Source: Ichthyophonus hoferi
Lineage: Eukaryota; Opisthokonta; Ichthyosporea; Ichthyophonida; Ichthyophonidae
Assembly (NCBI GenBank): GCA_002751075.1
Contig: NAOQ01000173.1
Span: forward strand, 24,283-38,020
Reading direction: 5' to 3'
DNA length: 13,738 bases
Part shown: piece by piece, positions 1 to 8,696 of the stretch
Layout: each line of letters begins with the position of its first letter
Position numbering within the stretch: the first letter of the stretch is position 1
Notes under the pieces: model-generated
Seen by the model: the letters and a program-made list of their open reading frames with translations, nothing else
Told to the model about the DNA's origin: nothing
Databases searched by the model: none
Program-made: the position numbers and the translations under genes

Positions 1-452
1 TTGGTGTTGGTGGGCTTAACAGTAGACTTGATGTTGGTGGGCTCAACAGACTTAGTGCTGGCAGTAGGATAGGTTTTAACTACTGTAAGGTTCATGTATG
101 CTTTGATTCCATGTACATCGGCAATGGGTCCCATGCAACTATTGGGCTTGCCGATCGAAGCTATAGAGTCGTCCCTCTTAGTGCACTCAGGGTCGGTAAA
201 GCGATGGAAAGTGACCATATCGGTGGCAGGATTGTAATTTGTGATGGAGTACCAGCTGACAAATGCAGAGGGTGCCTTGGTACACTTGCCAAAGTACACT
301 TTCTGGCACTCACTCTCAATTAATGGCTTCATTGAGCAATCATCATATACTACGAATGGGCAAGTCATTGCATCATGTGGCCCTAAGGGAGTAGGGGAGG
401 CCAGAGCTGAACCAGCCATAAGGCATAAGGCGATAAGTTGCATAGCGATCAT
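1..452 (-). CDS. Secreted six-cysteine protein with Thr/Pro repeat tail, 3' end off the window
   Basis: The minus-strand frame is open from the ATG at 452 to the window edge: 150 codons with no stop and an in-frame TGA just upstream of the start. Residues 1-18 form a typical signal peptide (hydrophobic IALCLMAG core, cleavage probably after A-L-A18), so the product should be secreted or surface-held. The mature part has six cysteines (31, 39, 49, 57, 90, 106), which could make three disulfides, and one N-glycosylation site (N121-L-T). From about residue 127 it is rich in Thr, Pro and Lys, with a repeat of 8-9 residues (KSVEPTNI, then KSTVKPTNT), suggesting an O-glycosylated stalk. The coding stretch is clearly richer in G+C than its flanks, and no intron is evident. 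I do not recognise the family. The spacing (a Y-N-P...V-T-F-H-R-F...C block) resembles small secreted cysteine proteins of many eukaryotes, so no function is assigned. The real C-terminus lies outside the window. Confidence 0.8.
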   Translation of the reverse strand, partial: MIAMQLIALCLMAGSALASPTPLGPHDAMTCPFVVYDDCSMKPLIESECQKVYFGKCTKAPSAFVSWYSITNYNPATDMVTFHRFTDPECTKRDDSIASIGKPNSCMGPIADVHGIKAYMNLTVVKTYPTASTKSVEPTNIKSTVKPTNT

Positions 453-547
453 CTTTGTGACTCAGAACTAAATCAATACTGTAGTGTCAAGAATAAAATC
501 GTATTCAACAAATGTCCTGAATATACTTTTAAGACTTGTTTATAGTG

Positions 548-557
548 CTTTATATAG
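548..557 (-). promoter_or_regulatory. Putative TATA box of the secreted-protein gene
   Basis: Read on the minus strand this is CTATATAAAG, a near-perfect TATA box, about 96-105 bases upstream of the ATG at 452. Transcription starting 25-30 bases downstream would leave a 5' UTR of about 70 bases. In such A+T-rich DNA a chance match is possible. Confidence 0.35.
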
Positions 558-1523
558 TTATTGCATTTTGTTGTAATTGGTGAATCGGGTAGAGCTATGC
601 ATATGAAATTACAAATGATTGAATAGGGATAATAGATGACTAATCTTAGAGGTAATATGACGGGATGTATCCAACTGACTTTAATTCCCAAATGCTATTT
701 ATTTTTCATATAGTTAATATGCCTTTTCTGATAATATATATTTAAAATTTTATACTATGAAAATGTCACCTTAATGCAGCAAGGTTTATATATTTATTTA
801 TTAATTGTAAGTATATATAAAACACTGCAGGTTATCAGAACTTGATTATAGTCAATCGATCGGCCAACTACATTTAATATTTGCATCTACATGATAAGTT
901 TTTTACTTACCAATAGACAGATACATTGCGCTGCACTTCAAATTGAGTAATATTAGCTTAAGCGATATCAAGCTTTAGACATAATATAATTTAATTCAAA
1001 TTGATTGAGTTTCAATGTATATGACAACTATGCTATGCCTGGCTAGTGCGTGAACTCTAATTATAGACATCTTAATGGAAGAGGTATTTTGTAAGCGGTG
1101 GCTCCGAGATCTATTTTAACATCACAGGACAAATAGAAAGACCTACTTATAAGAGCTAAAATGAAAGCATGGGTGTAAAATATGTGCAGTGTAGATTTGA
1201 TGGCGTTCTCACATGTCAAGACAGTCGGGCAAATAAATATCATTAGTGGAGTTCATGCTGCTAATACTCTTTTTTAGTTCAATCGGAGTAGGTAGTCACT
1301 CAGAAATTAAATTATTTTATGATGGCCAATCACATATCGAGAAAAATATCTTCCGACAATAACATGTCAATCAAATTTCAATTATGGCTATGCAAAGTTA
1401 GGAGCGTTATCTAATAAAACGTCATTAAACAATTTCAAAAAATGATAATGTCGTAGGAGTACCAATAAAGTGTCTGGAATGAGTTAAGTGGGCCCCAATT
1501 ATTTTTTTTATTGTTATTTAAGT
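558..1523. other. Intergenic spacer, nothing recognisable
   Basis: A+T-rich sequence with short chance frames only. A 60-codon minus-strand frame (1061-1243) has no recognisable motif and no compositional contrast, so it was not called. I see no RNA gene, hairpin of note or repeat here. Confidence 0.6.
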
Positions 1524-1700
1524 TATGGTCAAAACTTCTTCGCTTGTGTGAGGTAAGTATTTTTGTTGGAATTTTATTCGGTCCGCTTAACTGCAATCGT
1601 GGTATCTTCCGTCGAATTTATTCCAACCATGATTGCAGTTAAGCGGACAAATACGAATCCAAAAAAAATTACCTCGTCCAAGCAAAATATTTTGACCATA
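1524..1700. mobile_element. Foldback MITE with long terminal inverted repeats and TA duplication
   Basis: The left arm (1526-1602) and right arm (1627-1698) are inverted copies that pair along nearly their whole length around a loop of about 24 bases. The inner 22 bases of each arm (GTCCGCTTAACTGCAATC and flanks) differ at one position. The outer ends read TGGTCAAAA and TTTTGACCA, and each is bordered by TA (1524-1525 and 1699-1700), the target duplication made by Tc1/mariner-like transposases. The element is about 173 bases long, has no coding capacity, and would depend on a transposase supplied elsewhere. The outer stem is more diverged, so insertion is not very recent. Arms and TA are seen in the sequence; the superfamily is inferred from the duplication alone. 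Confidence 0.75.
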
Positions 1701-2589
1701 CAAAATCACCACCATCCGGTTCGATCCTAGCCAGACTTCATTCTAATAGGGTTACGAGCCTTCTCGCACGTTTCCACCCAATAACATGCAACTGTTCTAA
1801 AAAACACGAGGTTCTTGATTTTTAATCCAACCACCTCCCCTTTCTCTATAGAACCAATCAGCAACTTTACGAGCAGGCGTCCGTTGGAACACACCGCTAA
1901 TATCAAGTCCTTCACTACGATTCCCAATTATGTCATGCGATCTTATGATTCAAAAGATTCTTAGATGGCTGAGGCATGGACCAATCGGTGTATTAATTAA
2001 TTATACCCAGATAAATATTTTCACATAAAGATATTTATGATAAATATTGCATTGCCAATTTTCTTGTCAAACTCTAATTAATTAAAGCTGCACCTTAAAC
2101 CAATTTATACGAAAAGTCATCGCAAGCCTTCGATTAGCGGGTTTTTTTAATTTGCGTTGTATCGATTAATTATTGGTATGTATTATTATCAACGAATAGT
2201 TATTTTTAGTCTGTGTGATTTTATACCTCGTTGCGATTGCAAATATTTTTGTAGTTTCTGTTTGAGTTCATGTCCTTCAATTGATGCAAACATAATTTGT
2301 TTGCTAAACCCTGTTTAGTTTTGGAAATAATGTTGTTCAATTGTACTACCTTATTATTTTAAAAAGTTTCATAAAGAATTAAGGCATATTAATGTGATTT
2401 TAAACACGAACAAAACCATATATTTCAGTTTTCAACTAATAAAACAAGATTTGGTATCCCATATTTTCAGAATATCTTTATTATTTTATGTCTAATGAAG
2501 CATTGTCTCTTTTATAGTTTGAAATAATAAATATTATTTTCTGAGATATTGTTAATACAGGATCTGTAATTGATATATTGTCCTCATGG
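1701..2589. other. Intergenic spacer with one weak frame
   Basis: Mostly A+T-rich and featureless. 1727-1927 is less A+T-rich and open on the minus strand for 66 codons (with LVFFRTVACYWVETCEKAR), directly beside the MITE. It could be a scrap of an old coding sequence, but there is no motif and the opposite strand is also partly open. No RNA gene was found. A GGTTCGATCC at about 1719-1728 resembles a tRNA T-loop but has no matching stems. Confidence 0.4.
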
Positions 2590-2593
2590 AGAT

Positions 2594-3119
2594 CTACTCC
2601 ATGTATTCGTTGCAAAAGGCAGACTGGCACAGATTCCTTTGACAATTAGGTGGAAACTTACCAGCATAGACGAAACCGGCTTGTTCACATGTATGCCTTT
2701 GCAAAATCCAATCAATTTGGCTTATTAGAACTTGTTTACTTGGATGATTTATGCAGCCACGATCGCAGAACCAATATGGCCCTAATGAGATACATGGTAT
2801 CAACGGCCAACCGATATTTGAATGTGACTGAATTTACATTTTTATCTTCAGTATTAGCATGCTTCCCCAAATCCGGTATTTACCTCTCAATAAGACTAGT
2901 AAGAGGAATTGAAACTACATTATTGAACTTGTGCAAATCTTCTATGAAGGCTACCACGTTGTCGAATGCAGTAATATCATATCCTGGAGTCGGTTTATTT
3001 TTCTTGTTTACATGACTTCCATATCGAATATTAAAAGTAGCACGGTCATTATCATGATAACAATATTTGCTTGATATCATATTTTTAAAGCGTTCAATGT
3101 TTTTTTTTACTGATAACAA
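2594..3119 (-). pseudogene. Broken gene fragment, middle part of a multicopy invertebrate protein family (FPPxCQ block)
   Basis: Two minus-strand stretches read as protein. 3119-2886 contains SKYCYHDNDRATFNIRYGSH and later AFDNVVAFIEDLHKF. 2800-2594 contains QRHTCEQAGFVYAGKFPPNC, then QRN. From memory these match, in order, the KYHxxCL...NRYRSH, F.DLVAFIEE and RRDMF...GF.F.GSFPPDCQ blocks of a large, functionally uncharacterised family repeated in cnidarian, mollusc and fish genomes. The piece at 4320-4919 supplies that family's N-terminal block on the same strand, so the two are probably halves of one copy. Both are interrupted and the long C-terminal part is absent, so this copy is dead. 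Its nature (domesticated gene or mobile-element protein) is unknown to me. Confidence 0.55.
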
Positions 3120-4184
3120 TCAATTTTTGTCATCGATTCAATATTAGTTAACTGTGTAATGCTTTTCAATTGCATAATGTTTCCAATTTGGTAAGATGAT
3201 TTGTCAATCCATATTATGTGAGCAGTTAAACTAGTGAGGTATTTAGTTAACGAGTCATTTTAGTAAAGACATATTATAATTGGACTATCAAGATAAGATT
3301 GCAAAGTGTAAAATAAAACAACCAATAAAAGATACCGATTTCAGTCATCAACATTAACTCTTCCCAGTCACCAATACTTTACTGTTCAATTTATGTGTTT
3401 TATGTTTTGTTTCATAATGTCTATTGTTGTCAAAGAAGTTGAAATGAATTATCGATAAACTTTACTAAAAGACTAAGTAGTTAATACTGGTGTGAATTCT
3501 TCTAATAATAACAATTCCATAGCTATATATTCAGCCACAATTAGATTACAGTTATTATAGACAATATATCACCGAGTAAGAATCTAAAAGCTTCTATTAA
3601 AAGATTGCATCCATAGCGTTGAGCTCTATTAGATAATTGTTGTCAGGTAAAGGGCAGGCTAAAGCTCTAGTTAATTGCTTTTTAATATCTCTGCGTTGAT
3701 CAATGGATATAGAAGCTTTTAGCTTCTTACTTAGCGGTATATTGTAAATATAATAACTATGATCTAATTGTGACTATATATATAGTTACGTTATTATTAT
3801 TATTGGAAAAATAAAAATCAGATTCCACTAGTTGACGTTCCAGTAGTATCTGAATTATCTATACTTCAAACTCTTTGACGACCATAGATATCATATGAAA
3901 TCCATAAATTAAACAGTAAATGTTGACGACTGAAACCAGTTTTGTTATTGGTTGTTTTTGTTTTTTTTCTCCTTTTTTACATTCCCGACTTTTGCTTAAG
4001 ATGATATAAGCAATAGCCTAAATAGCACCAATCATAAAAATTCTTATTAACTTACAATTCATGACAAATCACAGAACCCATTAGGATTGTCTGATCTTAT
4101 TATATCATGTCCTTATTCGGATAGTTCGGTCTCTTCTTTTATCATAGAGGAATAAGCTGAAACAAAACAAAAAATTGAACGCTT
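3087..4184. mobile_element. Degenerate palindrome (long inverted repeat) of about 1.1 kb
   Basis: The left half (3087 to about 3620) matches the reverse complement of the right half (about 3705-4184) in many blocks that keep order and spacing. Examples: AAAGCGTTCAAT at 3087 and 4184 (inverted); CTATTGTTGTCAAAGAAGTT near 3421 against CTATGGTCGTCAAAGAGTTT near 3889; AAACAACCAATAA near 3315 against 3957; CACAATTAGAT near 3537 against 3775; TCTAAAAGCTTCTAT near 3583 against its inverse near 3716. The left arm carries an extra 20 bases or so near 3358. Arms of about 500 bases surround a short centre. This is the form of a long-inverted-repeat DNA element or a head-to-head duplication. It lies between two pieces of one broken gene, so it may have inserted there or sit in a former intron. 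It is old, with arms perhaps 70-80% alike by eye. Confidence 0.65.
3620..3703 (-). other. Centre of the palindrome: scrap of a conserved reading frame (copy 1)
   Basis: On the minus strand this reads DQRRDIKKQLTRALACPLPD, followed by NNYLIE. The inverted copy at 4195-4281 reads DQEKKIREQLTRALAFPSPD, then DESLIE. Several differences between the copies fall at third codon positions and are silent (CAG/CAA, CTA/TTA, GAA/GAG), while the opposite strand has stops in both copies. That points to shared descent from a real coding sequence in this frame. I do not recognise the protein. Confidence 0.45.
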
Positions 4185-4194
4185 TGGTTCCAGC

Positions 4195-4420
4195 ATTCAT
4201 TGATCAAGAGAAAAAGATTCGAGAGCAGCTAACTAGAGCTTTAGCCTTCCCTTCACCTGACGACGAGTCTTTAATAGAACCCAGTACAACAGATATTAAT
4301 CTTATTTCCAATACATACCTTGCAATCCGATTCTTCTCAAGAAATTGGGGTCTTGAGCTCAGTTGCAAATCGTTTAATCTTATGTTAGCGCATGAGTTTG
4401 GTTTCTATGTAACGTATTAA
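4195..4420 (+). other. Scrap of a conserved reading frame (copy 2)
   Basis: A plus-strand frame just outside the right arm of the palindrome is open for about 80 codons (from 4175) and carries DQEKKIREQLTRALAFPSPD followed by DESLIEPSTTD. The first 30 codons are homologous to the minus-strand frame at 3620-3703; beyond that no second copy is visible. The opposite strand here would hold the continuation of the broken minus-strand gene but is interrupted, which favours the plus reading at least as far as 4281. The product is unknown and too short to classify. Confidence 0.4.
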
Positions 4421-4919
4421 AACTAATATCTCCAAGATAATAGAATATACAAGTTTTTCTCCATATGTTTGTTTGATGTTAATAGATCTGGTTTTCACTG
4501 ATGATTTTTCAGCTTTCTGGTGGTCTTTCATTCTTTTTTGAGCCATTTTAACTTTATGCCAGTTAAACAAGTCTCTGCAAGTTTTGTGCCATTTTGCTTG
4601 GTTATTTAGTGAAGCTTCAGCTATACCAATTGCATTATCTAATCGATTTAGATTCATATTCATTAGCCTTTCCTCATCCAAGTCAAAAAATACTTTAAGG
4701 TTGTCTGTCAAAGTTTTGAAACCTATAGCAATTTTTTTGGGATTGGTATTCCACGAAGGATCTGTAACACATCACCTTCTTTAACAATTTTTTTACACAG
4801 AACACATAATGACCATTCAGTTTGTTCTGGTTGTACTGGTTTCCTTTTCTTAAGAACATCTTGACTTCAAGACAGTACAACATGTTTCTTTTTTTAATGT
4901 AACCCCATTTTACATTCAA
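4320..4919 (-). pseudogene. Broken gene fragment, N-terminal zinc-finger-like block (CxxC...WHKTC) of the same family
   Basis: Minus-strand coding sequence is readable from about 4860 down to 4320. In order it shows a basic start, TEWSLCVLCKK (CxxC at 4795-4806), GFKTLTDNLKVFFDLDEERL, LNRLDNAIGIAEASL, QAKWHKTCRDLFN (H-x-x-C at 4577-4591), KVKMAQKRMK and later a KRFATEL block. From memory this order matches the N-terminus of a repeated uncharacterised animal family (C.LC...GYKTLAENL..F..L....NLSRLDEG.GIE...KAKWH.SCRLKFN.TKL.RA.KR). CxxC plus HxxC suggests a zinc-binding site. The reading is broken in several places, so no product is expected. An AG|GTATGT donor-like site on this strand near 4319 may mark an old exon end. 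Confidence 0.6.
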
Positions 4920-5570
4920 TATTTGTTACAAGATTACTAAGCACAGATGAATAGGAAGGTTTGATCGAAGCCCAAATAATAAGAAGATCAACAATCGTGG
5001 CTCAAGATTAGTTTAGTTACATAATGATTTAATTGCATAATATCTTTTAACCTTTTGGATTGATTTGCCAAGACATGATATTAGTTACGCCAATGAGATA
5101 GATAGCTAAAGAGCCATCCTAGGGAAGAGACGAGCGTAAACGTAAACTGCAGTAGTTAACAAAGGCCCGGGTCAACCAGCCATCGCACACACACAAATTT
5201 GAAAAATATAAGATCCTGATAAATTTGGTATTCCCCCTCTATCTCAAAACGTATATAAGTTACAGGAACGCTCTTGTCTCTACTTATTATTCGGAACAAT
5301 ATTGCATTATGAAAATTATATTCCTGCATTTTATATCCAGCGACTTAGGCACACTAAAGCCACGAGAGCCATTTAGATGCTATAACCGTGAGTCATCATA
5401 GATGTAATAAATTAGAGACTTTTTATATTGTTAAAAAACAATAAATAGCAAACAACTGTTTGTTCATCGACGCTACTCAAAAAAATATATATTATACCTA
5501 CTATAACGGTTTATAAGGGCAATATATTACAACCTATCAGAATCTGTAGGAGTTCTGTTGACTAGTTCAC
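4905..5570. repeat. Diverged third copy of the palindrome arm (same direction as left arm)
   Basis: 4986-5125 aligns with 3118-3275. Shared blocks include AATTGCATAAT (5031 and 3169), GATTTGCCAAGACATGATAT against GATTTGTCAATCCATATTAT, and AATGAGATAGATAGCTAAAG against AGTGAGGTATTTAGTTAACG. Around 5515-5555, CAATATATTA...CAGAATCTG aligns with the inner arm near 3562-3580. Spacing is kept apart from an extra 100 bases or so. Towards 4905 the sequence approaches the broken minus-strand gene, as the left arm approaches the other gene piece. Similarity is about two-thirds by eye, so this copy is old. Confidence 0.5.
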
Positions 5571-5944
5571 ATTTCCTCGGGATCTCCAATTGTCTTTTGT
5601 AATCGATTGTTGATATTCCTGTACTAGTGTTAATAATAGCTAATTAGTTTGATCTACAATTACGATTATGTCCAGCTATTACTGAAGAAGAAACGCCTAC
5701 TTTAGTTCGTTTAGATGCGATAGTGCTCATTGCCCAATGTGTATGTGTACGATCAGTAAGTGGTGCTATATTACTATGTAGATATCAACTATTGTCACTA
5801 TCTAATGTTAGTATGTAGTTCTCAGATTTCTGAATGAGCGAGAAATCTGGACACTGATTATCGTATGTGAATACTAACAATAGACTCGATATTGCAATAA
5901 TGGTGTGATTTATATAAATATTTATAGTTAAGTGCAAAATATTT
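5571..5944. other. A+T-rich spacer with a small hairpin
   Basis: No gene was seen. CAGATTTCT and its inverse AGAAATCTG form a perfect 9-base stem with a 9-base loop at about 5824-5850. Weaker inverted similarity continues on both sides (for example CTATTGT near 5790 and ACAATAG near 5876), suggesting a worn foldback of about 150-190 bases. It may be an inner remnant of another arm-repeat copy. Confidence 0.35.
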
Positions 5945-6110
5945 GTATGTATTATGATATCGTCGTATTTTTGCTACTCATCGCGTATGTGTGAGCGGGT
6001 GATTTAGTTATTGCAGTTTACATTTATACTGATCTCCTTTCTAGATGGTTCTTTCGCCAACCTTCTTATTCATCTGTGGTTAGCGATCTTGTAACACTTA
6101 TTAAGCGTCC
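5945..6110. repeat. Fourth copy of the arm repeat, inverted relative to the third
   Basis: CTTATTCATCTGTGGTTAGC, GATCTTGTAAC and ATTAAGCG (6067-6107) match the reverse complement of 4915-4955 at roughly 80%. CTGATCTCC...GGTTCTTTCGCCAACC (6029-6064) matches the next block. Together with 4905-5570 this makes a second, more worn head-to-head pair, resembling the palindrome at 3087-4184. Confidence 0.45.
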
Positions 6111-6220
6111 ATATATATAAACATATGCATTCGGTTATCGTAGCATTTAAACATTATCAAGTGCACCAACAATAATGAAAGAGCTACGTAGTACGACTTT
6201 TTAAAATCTTAAAAACTTAT

Positions 6221-6317
6221 TGTTGGGATAATATAAAGACAGGAGTGTTTTTAACCTATATTCGTTTAGGAGAGAGAATACAAAATTAAAATAAATTTAA
6301 ACGTGTCCCTTTGTATA
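6221..6317 (+). repeat. LTR-like direct repeat, left copy (fossil)
   Basis: It begins TGTTGGGATAATATAAAGAC and continues AGGAGTGTTT...GTTTAGGAGAGAGAATAC...GTCCCTTTGTATA. A second copy starts at 6798 in the same direction, 577 bases away. TGTTGRGAWAATA is a usual start for LTRs of Ty1/copia-like elements, so this may be the worn end of an LTR element or a short non-autonomous relative. No coding region lies between the copies. Extent and family are inferred. Confidence 0.35.
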
Positions 6318-6797
6318 CACGGAATAAAAATACGCCAAGACATATTTTTCATTGTAAATAAGTTAGCAGGATTTGCTTAATAAAGTTTTTGTATCCAAAA
6401 CACATGATATGAAATGACTTATTATATAGTCGCAGGGCCTCTACCATTGGCTGGTTCAATTTTGATCGATTATCTTGGATTGCCATTTAACACCAATATA
6501 TTGCACTATTTTCCCAGGCTACACATGTAATAATATTTGCTAATAATATTAAATAATTATAACTATATAAGGAAATATACATGTTAATTAAATATGGTGA
6601 CACTTTGAAGCTGGAAATGTTGATGGTTTAACTGCAGATTTGAATAGTGTGTAGATACGATAAAATTGATTTTCTACACGTAGAAGTCAGTGGATGGATT
6701 GTAGGGTTGGAGTGTTTTCGGCATTTGTGGATTGTTGACTTAATGGAATTGCCAGTTTTTGTGACCATGAGAACTATTTAAGCTTTCTCTGCTACCA

Positions 6798-6897
6798 TGT
6801 TGAGAATAATAAGCAGACACAGGAGTGTTTCTGTAACCCATATTTGTTTAGGAGATAGAATACCAAATTAGGAGGCGCTTTAACGTCCCTTTGTATA
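6798..6897 (+). repeat. LTR-like direct repeat, right copy (fossil)
   Basis: It begins TGTTGAGAATAATAAGCAGA and keeps the same block order as the copy at 6221 (CACAGGAGTGTTTCTG, TTTAGGAGATAGAATACC, CGTCCCTTTGTATA). The pair is about 75-80% alike by eye. If they are the two ends of one small element, it spanned at least 680 bases and is old. Confidence 0.35.
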
Positions 6898-6945
6898 TTC
6901 CAATGATGTAAAATATTGTGTCCTTATTTGGATAGCCTTTTTTTA
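6898..6945. repeat. Scrap of the arm repeat
   Basis: TGTGTCCTTATTTGGATAGC (6919-6938) followed by a T run and TTAT matches CATGTCCTTATTCGGATAGT at 4107-4126 in the right arm. It directly follows the right LTR-like copy, so one of the two may have inserted beside the other. Confidence 0.35.
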
Positions 6946-8690
6946 TATAATTACTTCATGAGTATAAATATTCACATCGTGGTACTGATAAATCATCTCA
7001 TTTGATTAAGAACGTTAAAACTAATATGGCAGATGTTAGAGATACATGATTTAAGCTCTCAAGACAATATTAAGTAGAAATGATTTAATAGTAACGTATG
7101 CCTATACTTATAAATAAATATGTTTCTGGATTTTATTTGAACATTTAGAACACCTGCATTCTTATAAATGAGCATATTACATACTACTTCATTTTAAAAT
7201 TAAAAAGGTATCAGATCAATCATAATTGCTAATAACATTATATGTTTATAGCTATATTAACAAATGACCAATTTAATTAAATATTCTTGCTTTAACATGA
7301 TTTAAATTATCCATGGTTGAAATATTAAGTAAGAAAAACATATGCAGCACAACAGGGTCGATACACTGATATAGGAATTATGAATCTTAAGATTATATCT
7401 GTTTTTAGAACACACAATACGAATATCATTTACTTCTGATGCAGAAGTAATCAAATAATATTTTTGAGGCGGGTAGTTTTGAGTGCATTTATCGTGGGCT
7501 GATTTCAAAATTTTATGTACTTGTGCTTATTATTGAATTCCACATTCTTAGTGGAGTTTGAGCATTTTCAATGATGCGCAATTTTTATTTGAAAAGTTAT
7601 AAGAAGACTAATTAGATATATTTATAAAGCTATAGATTCTATTATTCTTCAAAAAATTATTACCCCAATCAAAGCCAAGCAGTGTTGCAAGCATTATCCA
7701 ATACTTCTTTAGTTACAACGTTGCCTCCCTGGAGTTCATCAGCAAACATTAAAATGAGCAAAAGAAAGTTGCCTTTAAATTTGTGTTACTACAGCCAGTT
7801 TCCTAAAGAGTTGGTGTGGGCCTTCAATAGAACCTATATCACAGCAACTGAGCCTTCAAGACAGATTTGATCAAGATTACTAAACTAGAATTTGTAGTTT
7901 TATTTGATTGGATGGATCCATAAAACTCTTCCTCTTGTGGAATCATCAGTATTAACGGATGTAGATGCTCCGTCGGTATCTACAGCAATATGTGTATGTT
8001 GTAAATGACAATATGCTAGTATTTTTTGATATTTATGTTTCATATCTCTCAATTTTTTCCCTTGTGTTTGGTCACGGTTTCTTTAACAAAAGCTAGTTAT
8101 TTTAGATGTTTGATCGGGCACCTTCTGATTGCATTTTGTTAGTTCTATTTTGATACTTTCTGCGGATTAACCGGGTGGTTGGTGTTTTTTAATCATGCGT
8201 GTGTGTAGAACCGAAAGAACCCTAGTATAGCTAATATTTTTTTACACTTAAACAATTGAAATAACCCAGAGCTTTTAGCAAATATGCCAAAGCTTATGCT
8301 GTAGTATACACCTTTCTATGTTCCTGATTGACTCGGGTTCAATGTCATCTTAGGTACAGTGATATGCTAATACCTCATGTTTCTGCTAATAAGGCTATTC
8401 ATAATAAAGTTATTAAGACAGCACCGCTACTTGTTGACTTTATAATATGTGGAAATTAGAAACTCTGATACTATAATACATATATAAACAAACTACAGTA
8501 TATGATGAGTTCAATGTACTGTTTAAGCTATTATGCCTTTTGCGATTGGCGCTCTAGAGTCCTCGAGAACTATGAGATCACGTAATGGAATCGGTAGTTA
8601 GTAGGGAATAACGTGATAGCGTGCGATCGTAGCTTCCAATGAAAATTTGATCCGAACAAATACTATCGATGCCCAACTAATCGCATAACC
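6946..8690. other. Gene-free A+T-rich region with weak minus-strand coding scraps
   Basis: No intact gene is visible. On the minus strand 8082-7900 is open for 60 codons and reads protein-like (KLRDMKHKYQKILAYCHLQH, then THIAVDTDGAS). Further on, 7780-7680 includes MFADELQGGNVVTKEVLDNA in another frame. These may be remains of an old gene or element, but no family was recognised and the plus strand is also open at 7682-7870. 7302-7508 is a chance frame. No RNA gene or clear repeat was seen. Confidence 0.35.
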
Positions 8691-8696
8691 TCCATC

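Noticed and set aside
111-471. Two plus-strand open frames over the left end
   Set aside because: They lie opposite the signal-peptide gene, have no motif, and are explained by the codon pattern of the minus-strand frame.
473-1243. Short minus-strand frames (473-691 and 1061-1243)
   Set aside because: Their length is within chance, and there is no signal peptide, motif or composition shift.
1715-1735. tRNA T-loop-like GGTTCGATCC
   Set aside because: The flanking bases do not pair into a T-stem, and no D- or anticodon arm is found upstream.
1727-1927. 66-codon minus-strand frame beside the MITE
   Set aside because: It looks somewhat protein-like and is less A+T-rich, but has no recognisable domain, and the other strand is also partly open.
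2650-3015. 121-codon plus-strand frame
   Set aside because: The minus strand carries the recognisable family blocks here, so this is its shadow.
6222-6421. A solo LTR from 6221 bounded by ACTTAT repeats (6215-6220 and about 6416-6421)
   Set aside because: The right boundary lacks the expected CA end, and a 6-base A+T-rich match is easily chance.
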